Below, one piece after another: positions 7,960 through 18,074 of a stretch of 64,000 nt of DNA (position 1 is the stretch's first letter; every line of letters begins with the position of its first letter). The notes under the pieces are model-generated. The model ran no database searches, had not been told where the DNA came from, and saw nothing but the letters and a program-made list of their open reading frames with translations. The stretch comes from Actinoplanes utahensis. Lineage in GTDB: Bacteria; Actinomycetota; Actinomycetes; Mycobacteriales; Micromonosporaceae. The stretch covers positions 25,817 through 89,816 of the forward strand of contig NZ_BOMZ01000110.1 of NCBI RefSeq assembly GCF_016862455.1, given 5' to 3'. The position numbers and the translations under genes were made by a program.

Positions 7960-10104
7960 GTGTCTGAGACCATCCGTTACGACCGCGGTGACGACGGCAT
8001 CGTCATCCTGACGCTCGACGACCCGAGCCGCGGCGCCAACACCATGAACGACGCGTACGTGGCCAGCATGGAGGCCACCGTCAGCCGCCTGGAGGCGGAA
8101 CGCGACGAGATCGCCGGCGTGATCATCACGTCGGCGAAGAGCTCGTGGTTCGCCGGCGGCGACCTGGACCAGCTCGGCTCGGTGCCGGCCGACCGCGGTC
8201 AGGACGTGTTCGACACGTCCACCCGGGTCAAGGGCCAGCTGCGGCGGCTGGAGACGCTGGGCAAGCCGGTGGTCGCCGCGCTGAACGGGTCGGCCCTGGG
8301 CGGCGGCCTGGAACTGGCGCTCGCCACCCACCACCGGATCGCGCTGAACAACCCGAAGCTGGAGGTGGGCCTGCCGGAGGTCACCCTCGGGCTGCTGCCG
8401 GCCGGCGGCGGTGTGGTCCGCACGGTGCGGCTGCTCGGCCTGGCCACCGCGCTGATGGAGGTGCTGCTCAAGGGCACCCGGCACAAGGTGGCCAAGGCCC
8501 GGCAGCTGGGCCTGATCGACGAGGTCGTGGAGACCCCGGAGCAGCTGATCACCGCCGCGAAGGCGTGGATCGCGGCGAACCCGTCGGCCGCCCAGCCGTG
8601 GGACACCAAGGGTCACCGGATCCCCGGCGGCACCCCGTCCACCCCGGCCCTGGCCGCGATGCTGCCGGCCTTCCCGGCCAACCTGCGCAAGCAGCTCAAG
8701 GGCGCGAACTACCCGGCGCCGAAGAACATCCTGTCGGCCGCGGTCGAGGGCGCGCAGGTCGATGTGGACACCGCGTTCGTCATCGAGACGCGGTACTTCG
8801 TCGATCTGGTCACCGGCCCGGTCGCCAAGAACATGGTCAAGGCGTTCTTCTTCGACCTCAACGAGGTCAGCCGGCGCGACATCGGCGAGGTCCCGCCGAT
8901 CACCAAGGTGGCGGTGCTCGGCGCCGGCATGATGGGCGCCGCGATCGCGTACGTCTGCGCCCGCGCCGGCCTGCCGACCGTGCTCCGCGACGTCAGCCTG
9001 GAGGGCGCCCGGCGCGGCAGGGGCTACTCGGAGAAGCTGGTCGCCAAGGACGTCGAGCGCGGCCGGATCACCCAGGAGAAGGGCCGGTCCCTGCTCGACC
9101 TGATCACCGCCACCGACCAGGTGTCCGACCTGGCCGGCGCCGACCTGGTGATCGAGGCGGTCTTCGAGGACCCGGCGCTCAAGCACAAGGTGTTCGCCGA
9201 GATCGAGGGCATCGTCGCGCCGGACGCGCTGCTCTGCTCCAACACCTCGACGCTGCCGATCACGCTGCTCGCCGAGGGGGTCACCCGGCAGGCGGACTTC
9301 ATCGGGCTGCACTTCTTCTCCCCGGTCGACAAGATGCCCCTGGTCGAGATCATCAAGGGCGAGAAGACCGGAGAGCTCGCGGTACGCCGTGCACTCGACG
9401 TGGTGCGGCGACTGCGCAAGACCCCGATCGTGGTCGGCGACAGCCGTGGCTTCTTCACCAGCCGGGTGATCGGCACCTTCACCACCGAGGGCATCGCGAT
9501 GCTCGCCGAGGGTGTCCCGCCGGCCAGCATCGAGCAGGCCAGCAGCCAGGCCGGTTACCCCGCGCCGGTGCTGCAGCTGATGGACGAGCTGACCCTCACC
9601 CTGCCGCGGAAGATCCGCAACGAGTACCGCGCGGCCGCCACCGCCGCCGGGCAGCAGTGGGCGGCGCACCCGGCCGACGAGGTCATCGACCGGATGATCG
9701 ACGAGTTCCAGCGGCCGGGCCGGGCCGGTGGCGCGGGCTTCTACGAGTACACCGACGGCAAGCGCACCGGGCTCTGGCCGGGCCTGTCCGCCTTCGCCAA
9801 GCCCGGTGTGGACATCCCGTTCGAGGACCTGAAGGAGCGGATGCTCTTCATCGAGGCGATCGAGACGGTGAAGTGCCTGGACGAGGGGGTGCTCGGCTCG
9901 GTCGCCGAGGCGAACATCGGCTCGATCCTCGGCATCGGCTACCCCGGCTGGACCGGTGGCGTCCTGCAGTACATCAACCAGTACGCCGGCGGGCTGCCGG
10001 GCTTCGTGGCCCGGGCCCGTGAGCTGGCCGAGCGGTACGGCGACCGGTTCACCCCGCCGCCGCTGCTGCTGGCCAAGGCCGACGCGGGCGAGACGTTCGT
10101 CTAG
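7960..10104 (+). CDS. fadB: Multifunctional enoyl-CoA hydratase / 3-hydroxyacyl-CoA dehydrogenase
   Basis: 714 residues, GTG start. The N-terminal hydratase domain (about 1-200) has the oxyanion-hole segments WFAGGDLDQLG and NGSALGGGLELALATH and the Glu-bearing EVTLGLLPAGGG. The dehydrogenase domain starts near 320 with the NAD-binding GAGMMGAAIA, followed by the catalytic His in HFFSPVDKM near 450 and SRGFFTSR near 495. A C-terminal helical domain completes the FadB/FadJ layout. It hydrates trans-2-enoyl-CoA and oxidises the product to 3-ketoacyl-CoA, which the upstream thiolase cleaves. A 12-bp hairpin ends the operon. Confidence 0.95.
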   Translation: MSETIRYDRGDDGIVILTLDDPSRGANTMNDAYVASMEATVSRLEAERDEIAGVIITSAKSSWFAGGDLDQLGSVPADRGQDVFDTSTRVKGQLRRLETLGKPVVAALNGSALGGGLELALATHHRIALNNPKLEVGLPEVTLGLLPAGGGVVRTVRLLGLATALMEVLLKGTRHKVAKARQLGLIDEVVETPEQLITAAKAWIAANPSAAQPWDTKGHRIPGGTPSTPALAAMLPAFPANLRKQLKGANYPAPKNILSAAVEGAQVDVDTAFVIETRYFVDLVTGPVAKNMVKAFFFDLNEVSRRDIGEVPPITKVAVLGAGMMGAAIAYVCARAGLPTVLRDVSLEGARRGRGYSEKLVAKDVERGRITQEKGRSLLDLITATDQVSDLAGADLVIEAVFEDPALKHKVFAEIEGIVAPDALLCSNTSTLPITLLAEGVTRQADFIGLHFFSPVDKMPLVEIIKGEKTGELAVRRALDVVRRLRKTPIVVGDSRGFFTSRVIGTFTTEGIAMLAEGVPPASIEQASSQAGYPAPVLQLMDELTLTLPRKIRNEYRAAATAAGQQWAAHPADEVIDRMIDEFQRPGRAGGAGFYEYTDGKRTGLWPGLSAFAKPGVDIPFEDLKERMLFIEAIETVKCLDEGVLGSVAEANIGSILGIGYPGWTGGVLQYINQYAGGLPGFVARARELAERYGDRFTPPPLLLAKADAGETFV

Positions 10105-10108
10105 AAAC

Positions 10109-10161
10109 CTTCGGTGTGTGTGGTCCGGGCGTGTACGGCGGCCGAACCGCACACACCGAAG
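10109..10161 (+). terminator. 12-bp stem terminator after the fad operon
   Basis: Arms 10109-10120 and 10150-10161 are exact reverse complements around a longer loop that can pair further by a few bases. It begins 5 bases after the stop codon. Confidence 0.7.
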
Positions 10162-10232
10162 CGGCGAAATCCGACACCCGGCCGATGCATGATCGATGAT
10201 CTCCGGACTACCGTCCATGCCGGAGGTTGATC

Positions 10233-10919
10233 ATGCATTGGGAACCGGAGTTACCCAGCGGCCCGGCGGGTGAGCCGTGGACCCCCGCGGTCCAGGCCCT
10301 GCTGCGGCATCTGGAGCAGTCACAGTTCGACGGCGTGCCACCGGCCGGCGCCGGCTCGACCGGCCCGGCGCTGCCCTGGCCCGAGTGGGCCCGCGAGGAC
10401 GACACGCTCTGGCAGGTCGCCCAATGGCTGCGCGAGTACCACGAGGCGGTCGCCGATTTCGTCCCGCCCGCCGACGCGGTCTGGCGCAAGGGCGGCAGCT
10501 GGGAACCCGGCCTGATCATCGGGCACAACGACACGGCGCCGTACAACGCCACCCGCTCCGGCCGGCGCCTCACCGGCTTCGTCGGCTGGGACTTCGCCGG
10601 GCCGGTCACCCGGGACGCCGATCTCGCCTTCACCGCGTTCGCCTGGGTGCCGCTGAACGCCCACGGCGATGCCGCCGCGGAGGGCTGGACGTCGCTCGTC
10701 GACCGTCCGCGACGGCTGCGGTTGCTCCTCGACGCGTACGGCTGGCGCGGCACCGCCGGCGGCATGGTCCGCGAGGTCCGCGACCGGATCAGCGCCGCCA
10801 TCCACGACATCCGCCGTCTGGCCACGGCCGGTGACCACGACTGCCGTGAACTGATCCGTACCGGCCTCGATCTGCGCCTCGCCGCCGCCGTGAAGGAGCT
10901 CGCCACCTTCCCCGGCTGA
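10233..10919 (+). CDS. Phosphotransferase-like protein (APH superfamily, C-lobe only)
   Basis: 228 residues from ATG 10233, which follows a clear CGGAGG site. It carries the catalytic loop of aminoglycoside/choline kinase-like enzymes: GHNDTAPYN near residue 90 (HxDxxxxN) and the metal-binding WDFAGP near 113. The segment ahead of the catalytic loop is only about 88 residues and shows no glycine-rich ATP loop or conserved Lys, so the N-lobe of the kinase fold seems short or missing. Family members of this size are common in actinomycetes and are often labelled aminoglycoside phosphotransferase, but I cannot support a drug substrate. Single gene, convergent with the ABC exporter. Confidence 0.75.
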   Translation: MHWEPELPSGPAGEPWTPAVQALLRHLEQSQFDGVPPAGAGSTGPALPWPEWAREDDTLWQVAQWLREYHEAVADFVPPADAVWRKGGSWEPGLIIGHNDTAPYNATRSGRRLTGFVGWDFAGPVTRDADLAFTAFAWVPLNAHGDAAAEGWTSLVDRPRRLRLLLDAYGWRGTAGGMVREVRDRISAAIHDIRRLATAGDHDCRELIRTGLDLRLAAAVKELATFPG

Positions 10920-10966
10920 CCGGCCGGCCCCGTGCGGTCGCCGTCTCGTACCGGTACCCACCGCGC

Positions 10967-12790
10967 TCAGCCCGGCGGTCGCGGCAAAGGCGCGACGGTC
11001 GCCCGCCTCGCGTGGGGGCCGACGGGACGGGTCACGCTGGGCGGAACGGTGACGGGCGTACCATTAAACGGGTTTTGTCCGGAAAGCCGCTGATAGTAGG
11101 CGTTGGACCGGGACAACTCGTCGTGCGTCCCCTCCGCGGCGATCCGGCCGCTCTCGACCACCATGATCCGGTCGGCGGCCCGGACCGTCGAGAAGCGGTG
11201 CGCGATGACCAGCACCGCGCACACCGACGACACCTCGTGCAGGGTCGTGGCCAGGGTCTGCTCGCTCTCCGGGTCGAGATGGGCGGTGGGTTCGTCGAGC
11301 AGGATCAGGTCCGGCCGGGCCAGCAGGCAGCGGGCGATCGCGACCCGCTGGCGCTGACCGCCGGAGAGCCGCCGCCCGGCGTCACCGACCGGGGTGTCCA
11401 GGCCGTCCGGCAGCCCGCTGACCACCCGGTGCAGCCCGGTCATCGCCAGCACCCGGCGGATCTCCCGGTCGTCGACCGGCCCGGCGCCGTAGAGCAGGTT
11501 CTCCCGCAGGGTGCCGGCCAGCAGACGGCTGTCCTGGTCGACCAGGCCGACGGCGGCGCGGAGCCGGGCGTACCGGATCAGCCGCACGTTCCGCCCGCCC
11601 AGGAGCACCGCGCCCCGGTCCGGCTCGTAGAACCGCTCGGCCAGCGCGAAGATCGTCGACTTGCCCGCCCCGGACGGTCCGACCAGGGCGACCTGCCCGC
11701 GGACCGGCACCGTGAACCGGGCGCCGCGCAGCACCGGCCGCCCCGGCCGGTAAGCGAACCAGACGTCCCGGAACTCCAGCGCCGGCGCGGCCCGGGCGGC
11801 GCGCGGCGACGGGACCACCCCGACGGCCCGGTCCTTCTCGGTGGGCATCGCCAGCACCTCGTTGATCCGGTGCAGCGCGCCGGAGCCCTGCTGCACCGCG
11901 CTGACCGCCTGGAAGATCTCGTAGACCGGAGCGGCCAGGTACGTCATGGCGAGCGTGAACGCGACCAGGTCGCCGAGCGTGATCGCCCCGGACGACACCC
12001 GGGTCGCGCCGAGCAGCAGCACCGCCAGGAACGCGCCGCTGACCGCCAGGTCGTTGGCCGGCCCGCTGAGCGCGACCATCCCGGCCGTCCGGAGGTTCGC
12101 CAGGTACGCGCCGCGCGCCGACGACTCCAGCCGCTCCTCCTCGGCCGCCTCGGCCCGGCAGGCCCGGACCAGCCGGATACCGCCGAGGGCCCGTTCCAGA
12201 TCGGCAGCGAGCAGACCCTCGGCGGTCTGCGCGGCCCGGGACTCGATCCGCACCCGCCGCACCACCGCCAGCAGCGCGGCGAACGAGCCGCCGAACAGGA
12301 TCACCACCGCCCCGAGCAGCCACGGGTCGAGCCAGCCGAGCAGGCCGAGCGCGGCGGCCAGCCCGATCGTCCCGGCCAGCCCGGTGCCGAGGCTCTGCGC
12401 GATCAGCGTCTTCACGGCGACCGTGTCGCCGCAGGCCCGGGCGATCAGGTCACCGATCCGGCCGGCGTCCAGCGCCGCGATCCGCACCCGCAGCAGGTGG
12501 CCGGTGACGCGCCGGCGCAGGTCGAGGGTCATCGTCTCGCCGGTGTGCGCCTGCACGTACCGGGCCAGCGCCAGCGCGGCGGCCTGCGCGGTGAACAGCG
12601 CGATCAGCGCCCCGATCACCGGCCACGGCAGGCGCCCGGCCACGGCGCCGTCGACGGCGGTGCGGGCCAGCAGCGGCTGGGTCAGCGCCAGCAGCGTGCC
12701 GAGCAGGCCGAGCCCCGCGGCGGTGAGGATCGCGCGGCGGTATCCGCGGGTCAGCCGGCGCAGGTCCCGCCACCGGGCCAGATCCGCCAT
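10967..12790 (-). CDS. ABC exporter, fused membrane and ATPase domains
   Basis: 607 residues from ATG 12790 (GAGGGG upstream). Six membrane helices lie within about 1-300, then the ATPase: Walker A GPSGAGKST near 382, signature LSGGQRQR near 485, Walker B LILLDEPT near 505 and the switch His in IAHRFST near 540. The Q-loop reads VDQDS, where Asp stands in place of the usual Pro. One half-transporter, so it should act as a homodimer. The C-terminal 35 residues are Pro/Arg-rich and unusual. Faces the MatB-like gene across a 121-bp spacer. Substrate unknown: lipid, peptide or drug export are all possible for this subfamily. Confidence 0.92.
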   Translation of the reverse strand: MADLARWRDLRRLTRGYRRAILTAAGLGLLGTLLALTQPLLARTAVDGAVAGRLPWPVIGALIALFTAQAAALALARYVQAHTGETMTLDLRRRVTGHLLRVRIAALDAGRIGDLIARACGDTVAVKTLIAQSLGTGLAGTIGLAAALGLLGWLDPWLLGAVVILFGGSFAALLAVVRRVRIESRAAQTAEGLLAADLERALGGIRLVRACRAEAAEEERLESSARGAYLANLRTAGMVALSGPANDLAVSGAFLAVLLLGATRVSSGAITLGDLVAFTLAMTYLAAPVYEIFQAVSAVQQGSGALHRINEVLAMPTEKDRAVGVVPSPRAARAAPALEFRDVWFAYRPGRPVLRGARFTVPVRGQVALVGPSGAGKSTIFALAERFYEPDRGAVLLGGRNVRLIRYARLRAAVGLVDQDSRLLAGTLRENLLYGAGPVDDREIRRVLAMTGLHRVVSGLPDGLDTPVGDAGRRLSGGQRQRVAIARCLLARPDLILLDEPTAHLDPESEQTLATTLHEVSSVCAVLVIAHRFSTVRAADRIMVVESGRIAAEGTHDELSRSNAYYQRLSGQNPFNGTPVTVPPSVTRPVGPHARRATVAPLPRPPG

Positions 12791-12911
12791 GGCAACCCCT
12801 CTCGACGGGAGATCACGACGGTAGGCACGCATTTCGGGCAACGGCAACGACCCCGGCGCTGGTCCGAGCGCGGCAAGGGGCGCAGCCGTCGCCCTTTCGT
12901 AGGATCCGGTC

Positions 12912-14264
12912 ATGCCTCTGCTCGCATCCCTGCACGACCCCGCCGACCTGGCCGGCGCCGTCGTCACCCCGGACGGCACGCTGTCGCGCCACGAGCTGCT
13001 CGGCCTCGCCGGCGGGATGGCCGGGCAGATCGCCGGGGCGCCGATCGTCGCGGTCGAGGCGGTCCCCGGGTTGCCCACCATCGTGGCGGTCACCGGAGCG
13101 CTGCTGGCCGGGGTGCCGATCGTGCCGATCCCGCCGGACGCCGGGGACCTGGAACGCGACCACATCCTGCGGGACTCGGGCGCGACGCTGATCCGGCCCA
13201 CGATGCGCGCGGGCAGCGTGCCGCCGCCGGTCCAGGGTGACGGCCCGGCACTGGTCCTCTACACCAGCGGCACCACCGGCGCCCCGAAAGGCGTGGTGAT
13301 CTCCCGGGACGCGATCGCCGCCGACCTGGACGCCCTCGCCGCCGCCTGGCAGTGGACCGCCGCCGACACCCTGGTGCACGGCCTGCCGCTGTACCACGTC
13401 CACGGGCTGGTCCTCGGCGTCCTCGGCCCGCTGCGGCTCGGTTCCCGGCTGGTGCACACCCATCGGCCCACCCCCGCGGCGTACGCCCGGACCGCCGGAA
13501 CCATGTACTTCGGGGTGCCCACCGTCTGGTCGCGGATCGCCGCCGACCCCGCCGCCGCCCGGTCGCTGGCGAGAGCCCGGCTGCTGGTCTCCGGCAGCGC
13601 CCCGCTGCCCGTCCCGGTGTTCGACCGGCTCGCCGCGCTCACCGGCCAGGCCCCGGTCGAGCGCTACGGCATGACCGAGACCCTGATCACGGTCAGCGCC
13701 CGGGCCGGCGGGGAACGCCGCCCCGGCCACGTCGGCCTGCCCCTGGCCGGCGTCACCACCCGGCTGGCCGACGAGTCCGGCGCGCCGCTGCCCGCCGACG
13801 CCTTCGATGGCGAGACCATCGGCCACCTCCAGGTGAAGGGCCCCACCCTGCTGGACGGCTACCTGCGCGACGGCGGTGTGCGGGCACCCGATCTGATCGA
13901 CGGCTGGTACCCGACCGGTGACGTCGCGACCATCGGCCCGGACGGCTGGCACCGCATCGTCGGCCGCGCCTCCACCGACCTGATCAAGACCGGCGGCTAC
14001 CGGGTCGGCGCCGGCGAGGTGGAGGACGCCCTGCTGCTGCACCCGGCGGTCCGGGAGGCCGCGGTGGTCGGCGTCGCCCACCCCGATCTGGGCGAACAGA
14101 TCACCGCGTTCGTGGTGGCCGACCCGGTGAGCCCGGCCGAGCTGACCGATTTCGTGGCGCAACGGCTGGCCGTGCACAAGCGTCCCCGGGTCGTGCATCT
14201 GGTCGACAGCCTGCCGCGCAACGGGATGGGAAAGGTGCAGAAGACTTTGCTCACCGCCGGATGA
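12912..14264 (+). CDS. Acyl-CoA synthetase, malonyl-CoA synthetase (MatB)-like
   Basis: 450 residues. AMP-forming ligase with the P-loop LYTSGTTGAPKG near 118, ERYGMTETL near 253, the hinge GDVATIGPDGWHRIVGR near 335 and the catalytic Lys in the C-terminal RNGMGKVQK. The segments LYHVHGLVLGVLGPL, FGVPTVWSRIA and LVSGSAPLP match what I remember of Streptomyces coelicolor MatB, which makes malonyl-CoA and methylmalonyl-CoA from the diacids. The N-terminus is about 30 residues shorter than that protein. It could supply extender units for polyketide or fatty-acid synthesis. Single gene with a weak ribosome site; the GGDEF-EAL gene follows after 37 bases. Confidence 0.82.
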   Translation: MPLLASLHDPADLAGAVVTPDGTLSRHELLGLAGGMAGQIAGAPIVAVEAVPGLPTIVAVTGALLAGVPIVPIPPDAGDLERDHILRDSGATLIRPTMRAGSVPPPVQGDGPALVLYTSGTTGAPKGVVISRDAIAADLDALAAAWQWTAADTLVHGLPLYHVHGLVLGVLGPLRLGSRLVHTHRPTPAAYARTAGTMYFGVPTVWSRIAADPAAARSLARARLLVSGSAPLPVPVFDRLAALTGQAPVERYGMTETLITVSARAGGERRPGHVGLPLAGVTTRLADESGAPLPADAFDGETIGHLQVKGPTLLDGYLRDGGVRAPDLIDGWYPTGDVATIGPDGWHRIVGRASTDLIKTGGYRVGAGEVEDALLLHPAVREAAVVGVAHPDLGEQITAFVVADPVSPAELTDFVAQRLAVHKRPRVVHLVDSLPRNGMGKVQKTLLTAG

Positions 14265-14301
14265 CTCAACTCGGCACGGGACCCTGCCGATCGAGCAGCT
14301 C

Positions 14302-16566
14302 GTGACGAGACCCTCCCCGCGTACGGCGGCCGCGCTCCTGATCCTCGCGGTGTGCTGGCTTGCGATCACCGTCGTGCTCGGGTTCGCCGGGATCTACCGG
14401 CCGGTGCCGCCGTGGCTGCTGTGGCCGATCACGGTGGCCGCGGCCGGAACCACGGCGCTGGCCTGCCGGACGGCGGCCGCCACCGGCGCCGGGCCGGTCC
14501 GCGCGTTCTGGCGCCGCCTGACCGTGGCCACCGGCGTGCTCACCGCCGGGACGGTCAGCCAGGCCGGGGGCGTCGCGCTCCCCGCGGCGTCGGTGACGCT
14601 GTACCAACTGGCCGCCGGTTGCTATGTGGTGGCCGTGCTGCTCGCCGGGATAGCGCTGGTGCGCCTGCCGAACCGGCGCCGTGGCTGGCGCGCGAACGTC
14701 GGCCCGTTGCTGGACACCGGAATCGTGGCGGTCGCCGTCGCCCTCGTCGTCAGTCATCTGCTCGGGACCAGCTCGGTCCCCGAGTCCGGCCGGGTGCTGA
14801 CCGCGTTGATGCTGGTGATCGTGCTCGCCACCTGCGGCGCCGCGGTGGTGGCCCTGGTCAAGGTCGGTGTCACCGGCACCGGCCGGCTGCTGCGCGGCCC
14901 GCTCTGGGCACTCGCGCCGATCGGCCTGCTCCCGCCCGCCTCCTGGGTGGCGGGCCCGTTCCTGCGGCAGTGGCCGCATCTGTACCCCACCGTCGTGGTC
15001 CTGCCCGTGACCGGCGTCCTGATCGGTCTCGCCGTCTGGCTGCAGACCCGCGCCAATCTGGCTCCGCCCGCCGCGCCGCGGGTCCAGCCGCTGGCCACCG
15101 GGACCGGGCGCCGGCGCGCGTGGCGCAAGATCAGTGCCGTGCCGTACGCGGCCGTCGCCGTCACCACCGCCATGATGCTCGGCGTCACCCTGGACACCGG
15201 CTTCCTGTCCCCCGGTCTGGCGGGCGGTTCGGTGGTGATGACGGTGCTGGTGGTGACCCGGCAGTTCATGGCGCTGCTGGACAACTCCACCCTGCTCGAC
15301 CGCCTGGACGATCAGGCCCACCACGACGATCTGACCGGCCTGCCGAACCGGCGGTTCTTCACCGCCGCCCTGGCCCGCCGGACCGACCTCAGCACGGTCG
15401 CGGTCTGTGACCTGGACGGGTTCGCCGCGCTCAACGACCGGCTCGGCGACGAGGCCGGGGACGCGCTGCTGCGGGCCGCCGCCGAGCGGGCCGGCGCGGT
15501 CGCCGGCGACGGCGCGGTGGTGGCCCGGCTGCTCGGCGACGAGTTCGGCGTGCTGGCGCCCGGCGCCGTCCCAGGGCTGGCCGAGAAGCTGGTCGCCGCG
15601 TTCCGCTCGCCGCTGCGGGTGGACTCCCGGGATCTGCTGGTGACGGTCACGGCGGGTGTCGCCACCGGCGGCGGCGAGGCCGTCCCGGACCTGCTGCGCC
15701 GCGCCGAGGTGGCGTTGCAGGCCGCCAAGTACACCGGGGCCGACCGGGCCCGCGAGCACAGCACCGCCCTGGACGCCACCGCCGCGCACCACGCCGAACT
15801 GGCCGCCGCCCTGCGCCGCGGCCTGGACCACGGCGAGTTCCGGCTGCTCTACCAGCCGATCGTGGAACTGCCCGGCGGCGTGCTGACCGGCGTGGAGGCG
15901 CTGGTCCGCTGGCAGCCCGCCGACCAGCCGGTGGTCTCGCCGGCCGAGTTCATCCCGGTGGCCGAGCACAGCGGCCTGATCCTCGACCTGGGCGCCTGGA
16001 TCATCGACGCGGCCTGCGCCGACGCGGCCTCCTGGCAGCTCCGGCACGGCGCGAACGGCCCGCGCGTCAACATCAACGTCTCGGCCCGGCAACTGCTCGA
16101 CCCGGACCTGCCCGGGACGGTCGCCGAGGCGCTGCACCGGCACGGGCTGACCCCGGACCGGATCACCATCGAGATCACCGAGACCGCGGTCTTCGCCGGC
16201 GGCGCGGCCCTGGACACCGTGCGTGAGCTGCGCGAACTCGGTGTCGGCCTGGCCCTCGACGACTTCGGCACCGGGCACAGCTCGCTCACCCTGCTGCGTA
16301 CCTGCCCGGTCACCACGCTCAAGGTGGACAAGTCGTTCATCGACGACGTGAACGGCACCGCCGAGCAGGAGGCCATCGCCTCGTCGCTGAGCACCATCGC
16401 GGCGACCCTCGGGCTGCGCGCGGTCGCCGAGGGCGTGGAGACCCGGGACCAGGCCGAACGCCTGCACGCCCTCGGTTACCGCTACGCCCAGGGCTACTTC
16501 TTCGCCCGCCCGGTCCCGGCCGCCGACATCGATGCCATGCTCGCCGCGCCCGTCCTGCTCTCCTGA
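14302..16566 (+). CDS. Membrane-bound GGDEF-EAL protein (c-di-GMP turnover)
   Basis: 754 residues, GTG start. The N-terminal part (about 1-320) has roughly eight hydrophobic segments. The GGDEF domain begins with DDLTGLPNRRFF near 345, but its signature is LGDEF near 412, so the first Gly of GGDEF is replaced by Leu. The EAL domain has the signature VEALVRW near 530, NINVSARQL near 592, IEITETA near 622, DDFGTGHSSL near 650, KVDKSFID near 675 and AEGVET near 710, all intact. A working phosphodiesterase with a weakened or regulatory cyclase domain is likely. Streptomyces relatives affect development. The gene lies 37 bases after the MatB-like gene in the same direction. Confidence 0.9.
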   Translation: MTRPSPRTAAALLILAVCWLAITVVLGFAGIYRPVPPWLLWPITVAAAGTTALACRTAAATGAGPVRAFWRRLTVATGVLTAGTVSQAGGVALPAASVTLYQLAAGCYVVAVLLAGIALVRLPNRRRGWRANVGPLLDTGIVAVAVALVVSHLLGTSSVPESGRVLTALMLVIVLATCGAAVVALVKVGVTGTGRLLRGPLWALAPIGLLPPASWVAGPFLRQWPHLYPTVVVLPVTGVLIGLAVWLQTRANLAPPAAPRVQPLATGTGRRRAWRKISAVPYAAVAVTTAMMLGVTLDTGFLSPGLAGGSVVMTVLVVTRQFMALLDNSTLLDRLDDQAHHDDLTGLPNRRFFTAALARRTDLSTVAVCDLDGFAALNDRLGDEAGDALLRAAAERAGAVAGDGAVVARLLGDEFGVLAPGAVPGLAEKLVAAFRSPLRVDSRDLLVTVTAGVATGGGEAVPDLLRRAEVALQAAKYTGADRAREHSTALDATAAHHAELAAALRRGLDHGEFRLLYQPIVELPGGVLTGVEALVRWQPADQPVVSPAEFIPVAEHSGLILDLGAWIIDAACADAASWQLRHGANGPRVNINVSARQLLDPDLPGTVAEALHRHGLTPDRITIEITETAVFAGGAALDTVRELRELGVGLALDDFGTGHSSLTLLRTCPVTTLKVDKSFIDDVNGTAEQEAIASSLSTIAATLGLRAVAEGVETRDQAERLHALGYRYAQGYFFARPVPAADIDAMLAAPVLLS

Positions 16567-16739
16567 AGACCTTCAGCGGTACGCCGTGAGCCGCCCCGCC
16601 CAGCGTGAGCCGTCCCCGCTCCCCCGCGCGACGTCCGCGCGGCGCCGGACCGCAGCGCGGGCTGCGGGCGTGAGCGGTCGGTTCCGGCTGCTCGTCACGG
16701 CCGGGGTGTGGACCCCGCCCCCGCGGGTACGGTGCGGAC

Positions 16740-16976
16740 ATGATCAGTACGTGTCCCGACTGCGGGGCCGCCGGGATCCCGCTGATCTTCGGGCTCCCGG
16801 TCCCCGCGGCCCGGCAGGCCGCGGAGAGCGGTGACCTGGCCCTCGGCGGTTGCGCCATGCCCACCCGGCCGCCGCACTGGCAGTGCCCGTCCGGCCACCG
16901 CTGGCCCGACGACGACGAGGCCGCCTGGGACCGTCGGCTGCTGACCGTCCTGGAGGCCCACGGCTACCGAGCCTGA
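16740..16976 (+). CDS. Small protein with four cysteines, zinc-ribbon-like
   Basis: 78 residues. CPDCG near residue 5 and a second CAMP/CPSGH set (Cys38, Cys49 with HRW) could form one zinc site. Codon positions show the strong third-position G/C of real genes here. It is similar in style to short conserved actinobacterial hypothetical proteins; function unknown. No strong ribosome site is seen. Confidence 0.65.
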   Translation: MISTCPDCGAAGIPLIFGLPVPAARQAAESGDLALGGCAMPTRPPHWQCPSGHRWPDDDEAAWDRRLLTVLEAHGYRA

Positions 16977-17079
16977 GACTGTCGCGAGGTTGCGACCATC
17001 CGGTACCGTTCCGTCCCGCCGGCACACGTGCATCGATCTCGATGCCGGTATGTCCGACTTAAGCGGAGGCGGGAACCGA

Positions 17080-18074
17080 GTGAAGAGACGTATGGGTGTG
17101 GCGGTCGTCGCTGTCACGGTGGTCCTGAGTGGCTGTACGTCGGAGGGCGAGACCGCGCAGACGCCGGATCTCGAAGCCCGGGGCACCGTTCTCACCACCG
17201 TGCAGCCCGCCCGTCAGGATCTGACCAACCAGATCAGCCTGTCCGGCAAGGTGACCATCAACCCGCTCTTCGGGATCGTCGCCCCGGCCGCCGGCGAGAT
17301 CCGCTACGTGAGCCGGAAGCCGAGCACCCGCCCGGTCGAACGGCGCACCTGGGTCGCGTCGGTGTGGGACGAGAACGGCATCGCCCGCCGGGTGGAGATC
17401 CCGATCGGCTCGGTTCTGGCGGGACGGCTGATGGCGGACCGGTCGCCGGTGTCCAAGGGCATGCCGGTGGTGTCGGCCCGGCAGGTCGGCTACGGCATCG
17501 TTGCCGACATCGACAGCGCCCAGGCGTACCGGATCTCCGGCTCGGTCGAGTCGGTCAAGGCGCAGATCAAGAACGGGCCGGGCCCGTTCGCGTGCGAGCC
17601 GATCGGCACCATCGCGGCGCTGCCGGCCGGCACGCTGCCCGAGCCGCAGCCCACCGCCGCCGCGACCACGCCGGCCGCCGGCGCCTCGGGCGCGCCCGCG
17701 CCCGTCCCGACGGACCCCGGCGCCGGTGATGCGGGCAGCCAGGGCGGCGACGGCTCGGAGCCGACCGGACTGCGGCTGGTCTGTGCCGCCCCCGAGCAGA
17801 TCAGGCTGATCAACGGTTCCGACGTGACCCTCGACGTGATCACCGGCCGGGCTGCGAACGCCCTGGTGCTGCCGGTGGAGGCGGTCGCCGGGCTGCAGGG
17901 CCGGGGCAAGGTCGACCTGGTCATCGGCCAGGACAAGCGCCGCAAGACGATCGACGTGGAGCTCGGCATCTCGGACGGCAAGGTCGTCGAGATCAAGAAG
18001 GGCCTGGTCGGCAACGAGACCATCGCGGTGCCCGGGCCGAACCTGCCGACCGCGGCGCCGACCGAGGTGACCGG

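Noticed and set aside
12791..13201. 137-residue N-terminal extension of the ABC exporter
   Set aside because: Antisense to the MatB-like gene; ATG 12790 fits the family start and has a GAGGGG site.
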